A stretch of DNA of 64,000 nt. Origin: Acanthaster planci (Eukaryota > Echinodermata > Asteroidea > Valvatida > Acanthasteridae). Both the position numbers and the translations under genes were made by a program. The stretch spans positions 806,919 through 870,918 of the forward strand of contig NW_019091445.1 in assembly GCF_001949145.1 (NCBI RefSeq), given 5' to 3'. Shown here piece after piece: positions 44,283 to 57,860 of the stretch (positions are counted from its first letter, which is position 1; every line of letters begins with the position of its first letter). Under the pieces are notes generated by a model. It saw only the letters and a program-made list of their open reading frames with translations, had not been told where the DNA came from and searched no databases.

Positions 44283-47042
44283 TCAGAAAATAATAGTGAG
44301 GGTGGGCGGATTTCACCCCCACCCTGGGCTCTTTCAGGGTTAAGCGAGTGACTGCTGGTCCCGAGTTGGAGTCCCACCCATATAAGATAGTGGAGTACTC
44401 ATCACAGCATCCCTTAGAAAAAACAAGTGACAAAACATAAGTGTGGTGTTTTGTTTTTTTTTTCAAAAAGGAGGAACACAGAACTCTGTGTACTTGGGAC
44501 CATCCATCGTTAGCCCTGTTTTTAGAAAATGCTGACCTTATCTTGCATTGTTCGTTCAAAAACCTTAGCTGTCGTCTCTCGCATAAAGATCACTGGAGTA
44601 AAGGAGAGGCCTCGTTCATTGCGAACAGGCGAAGCGCGAAACAGCGGCCGGGACTGAATGCCAAAGTTTTCTCTCCAAGTGTTGTAGGCCCTAAGTGATT
44701 TATTATTACGCATACTTTTCTATACATTTGGAAAGCAACGCCTGTGATTCTCCGAAGTTTCTTTCTTTCAGGGGTTGAAGAATGCAAGTGGATGCGTGTT
44801 GACACCGTGCCGTTTTGGGCATGTGGAAAGTTTTCAATGCTCGTGCCCTTGAACCTACATGTACATGTATAGGTGGTTTATCATTGTATAAGCAAGAAGA
44901 GTGTTCAATTTGTACCAATCAGCAGCAGCAAGTATGTGGGTCTCTTCTAAACCTCAGGAATTTTTTTTTAACGAATAATGGCGCGTCGCATGAACACTTC
45001 AGGCAAGCTGAGTTCTTTGGCAGAGACAAGCCAACATAGGCAAGTACATGTATGTATGGCCTACAAGTCTGTGATGCACTTACAAAAATCAAGGACATTG
45101 CCAGTAAATGAAGCTGTAAGGAAATTAATTTCCATTTTTAATTTTTTTTTTTTTTTAATTGTAGGAAGAGGCGTCAGTTAAAGCTGGACTGATATCTGGC
45201 ATCCTCCATTACCCACCCAGTTCCCCTTCCCCTAAACTTGTCTGAGATACAGTTAATGAAGTTTGAAAACAACTTCCATTTCCAGTTGCAAAGTTCCCTC
45301 CGGGCAAAAGACCCAACATTTTTTTTTTCTTCCCCCTCAGGCAGGGTGTAATTCAAGGGTGAGCCAAGGGTACATATTTATTCCTGGGAGACTGAATGTC
45401 TGACGTTTCCAGTGACGGGCACATTGTGCGGCCTTCGGTTTGTGAAGAAAAGAAAGAAAAACATGACGTTTGTTACACAGATATTTCCGAAAATAGAGCC
45501 ATGACTGTTCTCACAGAGATGAACTACTTCTCAGGGATTTACAATCAACACAAAGAAGTCAGTTATCCGAGTCTGCTGTTTTTTGGGGGGGTTTTTTTGT
45601 TTTGTTTTTTCTTCTTCTTTTTTTCTTCAACAAAAACAGCCCAGGAGTGACAGCTATTTATTCCGAGCAGTTTCATCCCCAGCAGGGTGAACTTTCTAGT
45701 TCCACAGTTAGCCTTGTGAAGTGGCAGCTGACAGAAGGGAAAAATATGTACACTTTGCACACAGAGACCACCCATTCAAGAACTACTAGCAAATGAAAGA
45801 ACAAAACGTTGGTTTTGTTCTGGCTTTCATGACCTTGTCCTGTTCGTTAGACTCGGCCAGGTCCGCTTTATTCTCTAGCGGGAAGCTGAACACAATCGCA
45901 ACCTTTTTTCGTGCTGTGAATTCGTAAATGTTTGGTGACGTCAAATTCACTGCACTTTCCCGTTTGCTCTAAGTATGAACTGGCTTATTGGATTCCTTGC
46001 TACTTTTGAGTGGTGAGGATGATATATTACGTCCATGTATATTTGAATCCTCAGTTCGTATTTCTCGGTTCTGTATAAGATGGAAGAAGGCAGGACAATA
46101 GTTCTTTGTTACACATGTAAATACATTAATAGGAAAATACTTGAAAATAAAAGATCATTTATTAACAAGGTATACCTAGTACTTATGCATGGGATAGCAA
46201 TTCAGGGGGATAGCACCTCCAGGTGGATGGTACCTGTACTTCAGTCTGTTAGCACTCTGAAAAAGGATAGTACTTCTGGATGGGATAGCACTTTTTGATG
46301 TACCATGTAGTACTTTAGTCTAAATGGGACAGTTCTCTTAATGAGAGGGATAGAACTTATACATGGCACTGTTCAATTGAGACAATATGAGATGAAGCTA
46401 GAGAACAGTTTCCGACATCACAATTAATTTATTTCAAATCTTCAGCCTTCTGTCTTTAGACTCGTCCTCCAACCATGCAGTTCTCCAAGAGAATAGGTTT
46501 ACTGACAGCTATGGTAGGTTGTGATATGAAAGTCATGCCACCTGGCTCTCCTGCTAAACAGATTTTCCTGTACTCCCAGATTTTCTTATCCTTGCCAGCC
46601 CGAGAAACAAAATTTCCTCCTAAACCAGGAGGTTGGAAGCAAGGCACTCTGTACAGATTTGTAGCACTAGAGCCTGCAACGACCCCTTTGGAGGACGTTT
46701 CTTCAAGGTCCTTGGTGTAATTGGCAGTGGTCCTTGAAACAATTCCAGATTTATTGCAGCTTTGGTAATGATAGCACTTAGGGCCTGGTCCGAGGTCTTG
46801 CTAGGCTCCACAGGTATGCATTGCAGGTTTATATTGGAAGTGGGGGGCTATAATCAGGCAAATCAAGGTTGAAGAGGGTCACTGACTTTAGCAGTTTCAA
46901 AGTCAAACTACATGTAAATCAGGTGGGGCTTGCATTCCTTGGAAGTTAAATAGGTCAGCGAGGTCCCATGAACACGTCCCAAAGTTGGATTCTAATTCAC
47001 TTTTTTATGAGTGGCAATAGGCCTGTATTGTCAGTTGAAAGT
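44283..47042. other. Non-coding DNA with a degenerate repeat at 46173-46365
   Basis: No gene recognised. Between 46173 and 46365, ggatagcac/ggatagtac followed by ttc...gatg recurs four to five times at irregular spacing. ACATGTACATGTA occurs at 44857. Confidence 0.45.
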
Positions 47043-47189
47043 CTTCAAAGGGCCATAAAAGGTTACATGAAAAACTTTTCGACTTTTTAGCCCCTCCCCC
47101 ACAACAAACCCAACTTTGGCCCCTCCCCTTGGGGGAAGGGCTAAAGATTTGAAAAGTTTTTCATGGAACCTTTTATGGCTCTTTGAGGG
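47043..47189. repeat. 147-bp fold-back (long inverted repeat)
   Basis: The left arm (47043-47098: cttcaaagggccataaaagg ... ttagccc) is complementary to the right arm (about 47131-47189), with roughly 50 of 58 positions matching. A ~30-base C-rich loop separates them. Shared sequences include ccataaaaggtt and catgaaaaacttttc. A MITE/fold-back element is the simplest reading; a hairpin RNA is possible but unsupported. Confidence 0.88.
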
Positions 47190-50100
47190 GGGAGGCTATA
47201 TTTGAGGGCTTTTGTGCTCTTTTTTGGAAGGAATGGAAACGAAACAGTCCCGAAAAATTGTCCCTGGTAATTTTTCCCCAAAATTGGGAGGGCTCGTTTG
47301 TCCCTCTCACCCCCATCTGCCCTTGACTACCTGCTCAAATCATGGGCAGTGCGCATCACATTGTGGGAAGAAGTTGGCATCACACATCCCTGTTAAATGT
47401 AAATCATGCACGGCTCTAAATCAACAATCTTGCAACCCTGCCCCTCCACAACCCCCAGGGCATGGCATCGGATGCTGTCTTCCAAAAAACGTCTTCCCTT
47501 TCATTAGCCTTACTAGGTGTTCACTGACTGAACCTGATGCCGGGTAACGTGTAAACATAATTTTCCTTACTTGTTCCATGGGGGACGCGTGCACTCATTT
47601 AAGAAGTCTCTTTGCATTTTTACGGTTGACGATCTAACGCATCTCGGGCTTGGTAGGGCCAAAGCGTAGGTTGAAGAATTTGCAGGCCCAAAAAAAAAAG
47701 CTGCCCCCAGCAGCTTTTTCGGGTCAAAAGTCCGACGTTAACTGGCTATAAGCATGTTTTAGCCACTATTGAAAATACCCCATAATTACTGATATTGACT
47801 CTTGAGCAAGAAAAGACCTGGGGAGGATTAAATGCCGGGGAGGGGGGGGACACCGTCTTGTTGATACCAAGTTGTGTTCAATGCCAGAAACATTGCAATT
47901 ATGACTTAAGACCCTGAAGTTGAAATGAGCAGCCAGTGACATGGAAGTCCCAAGATCCTGCCGAATGATCGGAGCGCGCACAGTCCAAGACAGAGTTTGC
48001 CCTTGTACTACGCACATACATGTACACATGCGTGGCCCACAATCCCCAACGGCGACGCTGCATTATCGGTTTGCTCATGCATGTTTCGCTGCCCGGCCCT
48101 CCTTAAATTGGCTTCCTTTTCATCTCATCCTCCCTCAGGAGGAAATCAGTCCCCAGGAGTGGGTAGAATTGAAGCTGCTGCAGCCATGAATATCGTTTGA
48201 TTTTGTTACAAGAGTAATAACCTTTTCTTCCACTTTCTCTGTTCTTTTCTCTTTTCCGACACCACCAGAAATATATGAGGATTTCATGAAATTACATTTG
48301 TGAGCAGTTCCTGAGTTTCACCCATACTCCTCGCATGGGGCTGTTGACTAAGAGGATTAAAAATCCTGCATTGTCCACAAAGTTCCAAAGTTCCAACAAA
48401 TTTGAAGTTTACAGGCTAGTCATACCCCACACCAGCTTCAATGATAAATGAACAGTAGCAGAAATATTCCTGCTTACTACAAATATAAATGATTTATAAA
48501 CGTAGGGCAAGGCTTAGATTAGAAACTAACTGAAAAAAAATCCCAAGCTGCCTTGGAAGGTGTAACAACAGCCTTGGCCAGTACAAACGAAATAAGTCCT
48601 GGGTAAGATTGACGGCGGACCGGTTGGCCATGTGACACACCGGAACCCTCAGCAACCATGCAACGTGACTAGTCCCCTCCCCCCCCTCCTTGAAGCAACT
48701 GCCAGGGCCGGACTTGACCAACAAAGCGCAGGCCTTGGCCACTTGTCCAAAATAATAAGAGCTGACAAAACCCAGCGTGATTGATGCGGACAGGGTGCAC
48801 TGATGCAATTAATGCTGTAAAAATTTGCTGTTGTCTGCGTTGGAACAAAGTCGATTTGCCACAGATCCAGCCACAAGTCTCTTTTTGCACAAATCAAAGT
48901 CACATGTCAGTGCAAAAGGTCAGCTTTGCCCAATTCAAGTCACGAATCCTGAGTCTTTTTTGGTTCAAGTCTACACAGTGAAGTGATAATGTGAGCGGGT
49001 TCATGTTGCAAAACAGATCTTGTCTGCCTCACATTTTTCCACCTTGAAACCCTGGTATTTCAAGTGGTTAGGACAGAAAAGGTAATTTTAAGAGGAAGGT
49101 GTGCTGATAAATGCTAGTCAGGATTAGCAGCATGGATGTCTTTTGTAATGTTTTGATGTGTTGACATGAAGAACAAAATGTCAACAAAATTAAACTATTC
49201 TGTTCCAGGGACACTGTAACTCCTACTCTCTCAAGCCAAGTCACAGGTGATTTTTATCCAGAGACTCCAATGAACTTCAGTGGCATTCTAGGCCTGCTTT
49301 AGAAGCCCACTAATAACCCACTTCACAATATTTTTCCTTTCTCCCGAAACAATAAGAGATACACATCAACAGTCATCCTCAAACGCTGAGGCTGGGAATG
49401 TGACAAACATTCCTGCATTCCTTGCCTACAGGATCGAGCGCCTTTCAAAGATTGTTTTTTTCACGGGAGTTCCACCACCCCCACTTAGACATTTGTCCAC
49501 ATGTCGTAATTTGACCCACCAATAGGGGTTCTCAGACCCCAGCACCTAATATGGGGAAAACATTTCTATGTTTTGCCCTGAGGGACCTACCGAGGATATA
49601 TGTAACTGCAGGGCCAGGGACGAAAGCATGATCGGCTGTGCACCTTAATAATCACAATTTTCCAGAAGTTAAAAGGACCGTCGCCATGCCAAACAAGTAC
49701 GTGAATGAACTGTGACCCCCCAAAAATTCCCTTTTGACCATTTGGTAAGCAGGGTTTTTTACCGTCATGTCTTCCCTGCTTCGGCTACCCCCCCCCCATG
49801 AATATGATTTTCTGCATTGGCCCGCATGAAAATAGGACAGGTACACGAGAAAAACACCACATTTTAGCCTTTAAGCAGAGGGGGAAGAAGTTTCACCCAT
49901 CAGGGCCCCCTTGTTTTCATGCATCGCAGACCCTGCAGTACACTTAGCACCTGATACTTGAAGGCACAGATGCACTTTAAAAAAATTGGACGGGTTTTTT
50001 AAAAGGCATCAAAGACCCCCACATTCCTAAAGAGAAATTTCTTTCTCTGCACGTGTCTCCTTTTTTTTGTACGGGTACACAGATCAACACTGTAACTACT

Positions 50101-53100
50101 GATTACAAAGAATTTTTTTCTTTTATATTCTTTTTTTTTTTTTTTTTTTTTTTTTGCCAGCGGGGATAGGCCTGCTGGTAGTTCTTTGTCAGCAAAGAAA
50201 TTGTCCAGCCAACTTTGTAAACTAAGGGATGGTGGAATGAAGAATGAGAAAACGCAGTGTATTCTTTTTTCTAACATCCTTGGGTGTTCTCTAAAAATAA
50301 ATCTCTGCCTGATTGGACGGGAACATTGGGAGGAAAGTTTGGCCCTTTGTCCTATGCAGCAAAGCAAACTTGGCATTCGTGGAATTGGGGTTTTTATGCG
50401 CCCGTTAACAATCTCCAGGGCATTTGAAGGGTTTTCCTTTGTAGGTATGGTAAATTCTTACATCAGCTTGTGGCTAACTGAAAGGGGCGGTGCTCAGGGG
50501 GGATAAAGGATGATACCGGTTGGAGAACAGTTTGCCGGCAATATCCGGAAGCCAGCCTTTGTCTGTAATTCAGTGGAAACGAGTGCAGATACCAGACTGA
50601 ATTTGAACAAACTTTCATATCCCACCCGTGATGTTAATTGAGCTGACATGAGGACGCCACTTGTCGGCTGTGTCTTTCTCTACCATTCGTTTCCTTTTCA
50701 CTGAGGAAAACTCTATTTGAACAGCAAAATTCATATCATTTTGCTGGCCTGTACAGTCCAGCGGCATGTGGACAGATTCCATTGTAAGACTTCAGAAATT
50801 TTAAAAGCCTGTGACCCATTTCAGCTGATTCAAAATCACCATGGTGTCAAATCACATCAATGTACAAGTGGTTTGAATACCGTACCTTTTCCCCTCCAAA
50901 AAACCTTTGAAATTTGCAATGTACGAACAGTCCTGACTTTATTTGAATCCTGAAGCTTACAGTGAAGTACACATTAATCTACAGCATTTCAGGACTTCGA
51001 CGAATTTCAGGCTCTTTTGTAGGAATGTATAAATCACCTGGCAGTTGAAGAGACTTTTAGTTTTGTATCGTCTGAATAGGAGCGAAAAGTCATCCTTTTC
51101 TACTTACGGTATTGTTTCAGCATTTTGGCCAGGAAGTCCTTGAGAAAATGAGAACATCTGAAATGTACCAAGGGAATAGTTCCAAGTACAACTACTCCGT
51201 CAGGAGTCCCATTCATCATGTTGTGTTGATAATCCCTCCTCCCAAGTGACTCCCTCTTAACCCATCCATAAAAAGGATCCGGAATTTTGTGGCTTGGGGA
51301 AAACTTCAGATTCAGCGATCCCTTGTTTTGGTTGAGGGTGCACGCACACACCCTTCTAGATCTGTGCCTGGCCCCGTGCTGGTTTCAGTCAGTGTTCCCA
51401 GAATTTTAAGAATGTTATAGGTATCAGTTGCCCGTGGATTATACTCCCCTCAACAACTCAACAACTCCCATGATTGCTGGCTTAATCTATGAACCCCCCA
51501 AATTTTAAATAGCCAAGAATCTGAAAAAAAAAAAAATTCAAGATGGAAGTTCAACTTCCGAGCCAGATCGGCTTGGTTGGGAACCTGCATAAGTTTCTAC
51601 AGTGTACATACATGGACAGGTACATGTTTTTCTGGATGCTCCTATCCTTTGGGTATCACCAGCCTACAGCAGCTGTGTGTTTTCTTTTCTGTGTTACTCA
51701 TCAAAGCCCTGAACTTGGGTGAAACAAAACTCGCCTCACTGCTCTGAAGGTTCTCATTTTGTTTTGATCACTTTTTTTGGGGGGGGGGGGAAATTTTTGA
51801 CACCAATCCTGATGTGTCCCAAACAGGAGCCAGCTGCTGTGTGCTAGTGCACTGACCAGGGCCCACTTTCATGGCTCTGCTGGACAGGTGGCAGAACAGT
51901 CAGGCTTAAATATCTGCCCCGAGCTGAAGTGCACCCCCAATCGGCGAAAGAAAGACAGGTGGTTAGGGGCGGGTTCTTGTAAGCGTTGTGCATGTAGACA
52001 AAGACCACACATGCCAGAATAAATTAGTTACGTGTACTCAGCGTGCTCCGTGTCAAACACACATATAATTGCGGTGAGTACCAAACACGCCCTCTTTTGT
52101 TCCGCTCGGAGCGGATAGACCACTCTCTATTGGCCTGCAACTTGTGTAGGTGGCAAGAGGTATCACCAAATATCACCTTTTTGTTGGTTTCCGATTTTAT
52201 CTCAACTTTGCTCAAAATGGACATTTGTGTCCCATCATTTTGTCAACAGTGTTTTATTTCCGTTTAGCGTTTGTATTTGTGTTGTTATTTGGTGTTCTGA
52301 AACATGTACATGTAGCTGCGTGGGATTTTTCACATTTTGTGAATTAGTTTTTTTTACTTTAGCTCCGACAGCCAGCCATAGTTTTAGCAGCCACTTGTAG
52401 AAAAAAAAAGGTGACTGTGACGTCAAAAGAGCAGACCCTACAGCAGAAAACGTTGGCAACTGTGAGCGCTATTTCTTGGTGGTGCTCGGTGTGTTTATAA
52501 CAGTTGCACGCGCTCAGAGATTTCCACTGTGTTGCCACTACGTTGTTCAAACTAACTCTGCCTTTTGCCATGCTTACTGCCCACAGTCTCACACTTTCTT
52601 GACAACTTAAACAAATTCCCGTTTGCCCACAGGAACGCTCAGAACAGTACAAGACCAAAAAAAGAGTCACACAGAATGAGAAAAATCTTACCTTTTTGTA
52701 TGAGAACTCCTGAAATTACCCTATCCAGAAAATGCCCACCGAAGCAACAGACTTCTCAGCAAGTTCATGAGCAGAATTATTTAGTCTGGCATCCAAGTGA
52801 TGAGGTCCAGTGCTTGGATGACGGCAACAATAGAGGTGTGAACCAAAGTGCGACCATGAAAATGTCCTTTTTAAGGGGAAGTGTCTAAGTACCTGTAAAT
52901 AAATTCAGTGCTTGATATCAGATGTCATTGGACTGTGGGTAGTGTTGACTTATTCCATATCATTCCGACTGTTTGCACAATCGTGTTTGCTCAGTCTGGA
53001 GTCACAAAATGCTGGGTCCCTTTTTTTTCCTTCTTTTTTAATGCCCCAAATCTCACACTCTATTTGAATTGGGACTTTTGACGGCCAGCTTTGTCGATGA

Positions 53101-56100
53101 CTTCCCGCGGCACCCCCCACATTTCTGGTGAAAGTTACGAATGGGCTGGAAGTAATGCAGATGAACACCTTTTGTGGTGAATTTCTTGGCATCTTTTTTG
53201 TCATCTGGATTCGGTAGAGATTAGTCTGTCAAACGTGTTCAAAGTCAGGTCTATCCATGATCGCATCAATTCCAGTTGAACTCTCCCTGACCCTATTCAG
53301 GTGGACATCTTTGCAGCATGTGTGGTTTGTTTAGTTCAGGAAAGATGCCGCTTGTGGCGAAATTATTGGGAAATGATGAGTTTTCAAAGCACCAACAGTG
53401 TGGATTAAAACGTAGAATGATGCTGTCATGGGTACATTGAGGATTGAACAGTCTGGTGGCCCCGACAAGTTCAACCAAGTTCTGAACAGTAGATCCTTTT
53501 GCTGTAATACTGTGCTTGGGAACAATAGAATGTTCTGCACGTAGCTACTCACTAGAGTGGACAAGTGCACATGCACATTCCTGATTCAGTCTCGCATGAC
53601 CAATTTTCATCGGAATGCACACAAACCCATGATACCTTTGCATTTCAGCTGGGCCTGTCCTAACTCAACACCATCTCATGGCATTGCTGTTCAAAGCGAA
53701 CATCATTGAACAATAGGTGGCGCTTTCTTTGGTGGCAAAGTTACTGACGTTCACACAAGGTTAACTGGTAGATTAAAAGGGGTGTCACATTAGTTTTCGA
53801 ATGCTCCAACACCTGTTTTGATCAAGCAAATCCAGACCACGTTTTATAATCGTGCAGATAAAAGGCCACCGCTTAATAAAGTAATCTCAGAAATCCTTGA
53901 ATAAAAACCCTCCCCTCAAAAAAAATCACTCTTGAATGCTAAAATGCCTCCAGTGTACACGTATGCACTTTGACCTGAGCATTTTTTATTATCCAATTTC
54001 GGGGACGCCTTTTGTGGTTCTTTTATTTGCTAATGGGTCGGCACCCCCAGGCCTGTGTGTTTAGACCGCTGACTTAATTTATCCAATTTCATAAAGTTGG
54101 ACCGATCTTCTGTCAACGCGAAATTGATAAAGCGCCTTGGGGCATGCCTTGCATTACAGCGCAGCCCAGGAGTAATGCAAAAGGTACTGGTACTTGAAGG
54201 GGGCGGGGAAACAGGTGAATGGAGAACACTGGGGGAGGGGTTGAAGGAATGTCCGGCAGGAAGAAAAGACATTTTTGGATGACCTGGCTCTTGGCCTTTT
54301 TGAAATAATCTTCAGATAATTGGGGAATTTTTCTCGCATCCGAGAGAGTGATCTTGTAGTTAAAGTTACATAAAAAGTTCTTGTATGAGCCAACTTATAA
54401 AGATGGGATTGTTGCATGGAGAAATGACCATGATAAGAAATAAATGTATTAAAGTAGGACTTTATTTTCAACAAAAAGTCTGCAAGCTTTGAAAAGTACG
54501 CTTCAGAGATTTTTTTTTTCTACTTTGCTTCATCTCTGCTCAGTAAATGAACTGCATTTGCTTGGAAACGTTCGGTACTCTTGTTATTTGGATGAACAGA
54601 GTGATCCCATTCATTAAGGTTTGTTATGTATAATGGGTCAGTTCCCCACAAGAACTTGTTAAGAAAGACTGCTTGGCAGCAGTCCCAAGATTAAGGAGGC
54701 TTTTATCTTGCCAAGACCCATCAATCATAACCACATTCATTACCCTGAGGCAGCCTGGGCCATAGGTAGGAATGGTTACAACAGCCAACTCCTCCAAAAC
54801 GCAGTGGGTACCCCCAAAACTCCTTTCCCAAGTGCACAGGCACTGAGTTGCGTGCCTCTAAAAGAACCTTAGTGGGATTCAAACTAATTTTTGTGGTTTG
54901 TTTTACCAGAACGGGAATTGGACTTCCAAACATTTGAACAAATACCCCCATCCCGATCCCTCTCTACCTCTGCCATACCCCTGACCCCTACCTCTACCCA
55001 GACCTCTTACCCCTGCCCAACTCCCCCCCACCCCCACGCCACCCCAAATGCTGGTATTTGTCAACTACCCTCAGCCATCCTGTTTGATTTCCATGGCACA
55101 ATAAATGGCAATGTATGAGCAGTTTTGCAGTCAAGTCCCAAGGCAAATACCCTTCACGAGTCCAGTCACAAGTCCTCTCACCGGACCCACAAGTAACGGT
55201 TTGAACATTAACCAAGGACTGCTTTCCTCACAGTTCATTTGAAAAGCCTATGACTTGGCTTAAGACTGAGTAACTTGTGATGGTCGTACAGGGACTCGTG
55301 ATGGATGTGACTAAAGCGTCGCATGCAACTCCTGTACAGGGAACGTACCACGTATGCCGAGTGGTTTGTGACATAGTTGTGAAACCTTTCTGCTTCACAA
55401 AGAAAATAGAAAATTGTAACTATTTTTCTTCACCGTTCAAATATAAATCCGCCTCGTGAACACAAGTTTAAAAGGGGGGATACATGAGATGTTATTTGAT
55501 TCTAAATTGAGCAATTTGTTTCGCTTCAGAAACGATTCTGGATTCCCCAAATCCAATTGACTTTGCGGTAGCCCAAAACCCACAGTGTGGCCGAGTGCAC
55601 CTGTTGGCCATAATGGACGCATAGGGAGTGTTCGGCAAAACAACCCATTACACAGGATATCATGCCACCGTTAAAAAAAAGGGCCCCCCTGCACATGATA
55701 TTGATAAATTGAGACAGTAAAAAAGGAATTACAATCAATTTCTTGTATCGGTAGATTACACAGAAAGGTAGGCTAGTAGTATTTTTCCAAGCTATCAGCC
55801 AGGCCTTAGGGAGAAATTTCATTAGCAGAAAATTTCTGCAAAATACCCCTGGAGGCACACTTTTCTTGTAGATTACGGTCACCCACAAATTTCAACATCA
55901 GTGCCCTCTTTTCTTTGTGGATACAGTCCTCTGTAACATCTATCACAGAGTCTTGAAACAGTTCTTTCAAAAAGTGAAGGCACCTGTCCAAAGACCCCAA
56001 CTCACCGATGTGGAAATTCCCTTAATAATGACTGTCAGGATTGATCAGGAATTGAATTGGTGTGATCCCGTTCCCATCATAAGGGGAACCCATTAAGTAT

Positions 56101-57737
56101 TTGTTCCCTGATCTGCCTCACGATGGGACTTTCCTGGTAATCATGTATCCAAACATGAGTCATCTTTGAAGATTCTGACACCCCGCAAGATGTCAAAATC
56201 ATGTCTCCCAGTCACACACTGTTTCACCAACCACACACACACACAAAATTTATAACATCTTCAGTTCCTCCTGTCAGATAAATACAACTTTTTCCTGTAA
56301 AAAGTTGAAACCTGTATTCCTTTCAAAGGAAGCCGACCTTTTTTTCTTTCTTACTCCACTTTGATACCGGTCACAATTTAAGTGAACCGGTTGAGGGGAG
56401 TTGTGAGGATACATGTAAATCGAAGCACATAGTTTATCATAACAATACATGCCGTGAGCTGGTTTGGGGGTTCTTCGACAGCAATTTTGGTCCGACCTTG
56501 GGATCTTGGCTCTCACTGTTTGGGATGACCTGCTCCTGACGATCATCTCAGTGGTCTGCTACTGAAGCCTCTCCAGGAGTAAAATGACCACCCAGGAACA
56601 TTTTGCCAAAGCGGAAGGACTGGAAAGACAAAAGACAAAAGCCAGAGTAATTTGTCACAGTGAAATTGTGGTAACCTGTCTCTGAGTGCTTCACAGTCTG
56701 GATGATTTTTGGATTTTTGTTCACAGGTCGAAGGGATGTTGTGTGAAAGAATACATGTACCTCCCCTGCATCTGTTCTTTGCTCTCTCTTTCCCTCTCCC
56801 CTGGGTTCCACTCACAGGTGCAGTCCGAGTTGTTGGTCATCCCATGCTATTAACTGCCAAAGTTTGCAACAAGTCAACCTCTGAGGTTATTTCAAAAGGG
56901 TTTTGCCCACAAGAGGGAAAGATCTACCCATTATCGTTGAATTTCTGACAGTATCAATTGATTTGGTCAGCACCTCAGTGTGGTCAGTTGGTCAGTCAGG
57001 GGTCAGTGGGTGGCAATAAAGCCGAAATATTCCTCGGCCAAACTTCAAAGGGAGGTTTCTCCCAAGGTGGCATCGTTGAAAGTTTAAACAGTTTGGACAC
57101 AGACTCCCCCCCTCTCCCCTCTGAAAAAAATTAATCAAATCTGGCCGGTGTATGCTCCACAACTGGACAGCGAGCCAACCACGCGTGTGGTCATTGTGTC
57201 CAGGTCAGCGACCCTCTCGTCAGCATCATGCCGTCTCCCCCAACTGGACCACAGTTGGAAGGGAGGCAGGCAGCCAAATTCCTTCAAAATGTCGCGAGAA
57301 ATTTCACACTCAGATGTTTATTTGCTCCCCAAATCAGCTCTGAATTTGTAATTTTTTGGTTTTTTTTCCTGTTTTTTCCCCTCCCCACAATGAGTAATGC
57401 TGTATGTGTGACCAACTAATCGCCGAAAGTGCAAGTACAGGCGTGCAGGTTAAAATGTCAGGTTGGGTAAGGTGCGGAGCACCCAGAGGACAAGCAAGCA
57501 CTATTTGAGCAGTATTAGATGAGCCTTATGAAGTCAACCCACCGTATACATGTACACATGAACATGTAGAAGACCGCGCTATTGTTCACTTCTGTAAATA
57601 AAACCTGAATTTTTTGTACTTTCTTTGCACAACCAATCATCAGGGCAGGACCTATACTCTCATTATCTCACAGTGTAAGCTGTTTCTCCTCTGGTAATAT
57701 GAACTCTACCGTCAATCTGTGTCATCTGTTCGTTGCT
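47190..57737. other. 10.5 kb without a recognisable gene
   Basis: Only short chance reading frames. Contains T runs (50131-50155), a G run near 51780, C-rich tracts (54960-55040) and ACATGTACATGTA at 52302. A patch near 48770-48830 has tgattgatgcgg and caattaatgc (Pbx/Hox-like). No RNA gene recognised. Confidence 0.5.
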
Positions 57738-57860
57738 CAGCACTGTGACTCATGATTGGAGGGTCAGGGGTTCAGATCCAGCCACTAGCTGTTTGGTGCA
57801 CCCTCGGGCTCTGCATGTAACCCCTGCACCTGGCCCCTCTCCACCCGAGAGTGCGAATGG
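57738..57860 (+). mobile_element. tRNA-derived SINE-like fragment, diverged
   Basis: ggggttcagatccagcc (B-box-like) is followed by ggtgcaccctcgggctctgc and ctctccacccgagagtgcga...atggatgcc. The order matches the fragment at 16735-16880. The tail beyond 57860 (cagcaaccgggtgatgggtg) may also belong to it. Confidence 0.4.

Noticed and set aside
43564-44559. 331-codon minus-strand frame and similar frames across 43605-44282
   Set aside because: They are open only because the N run cannot contain stop codons.
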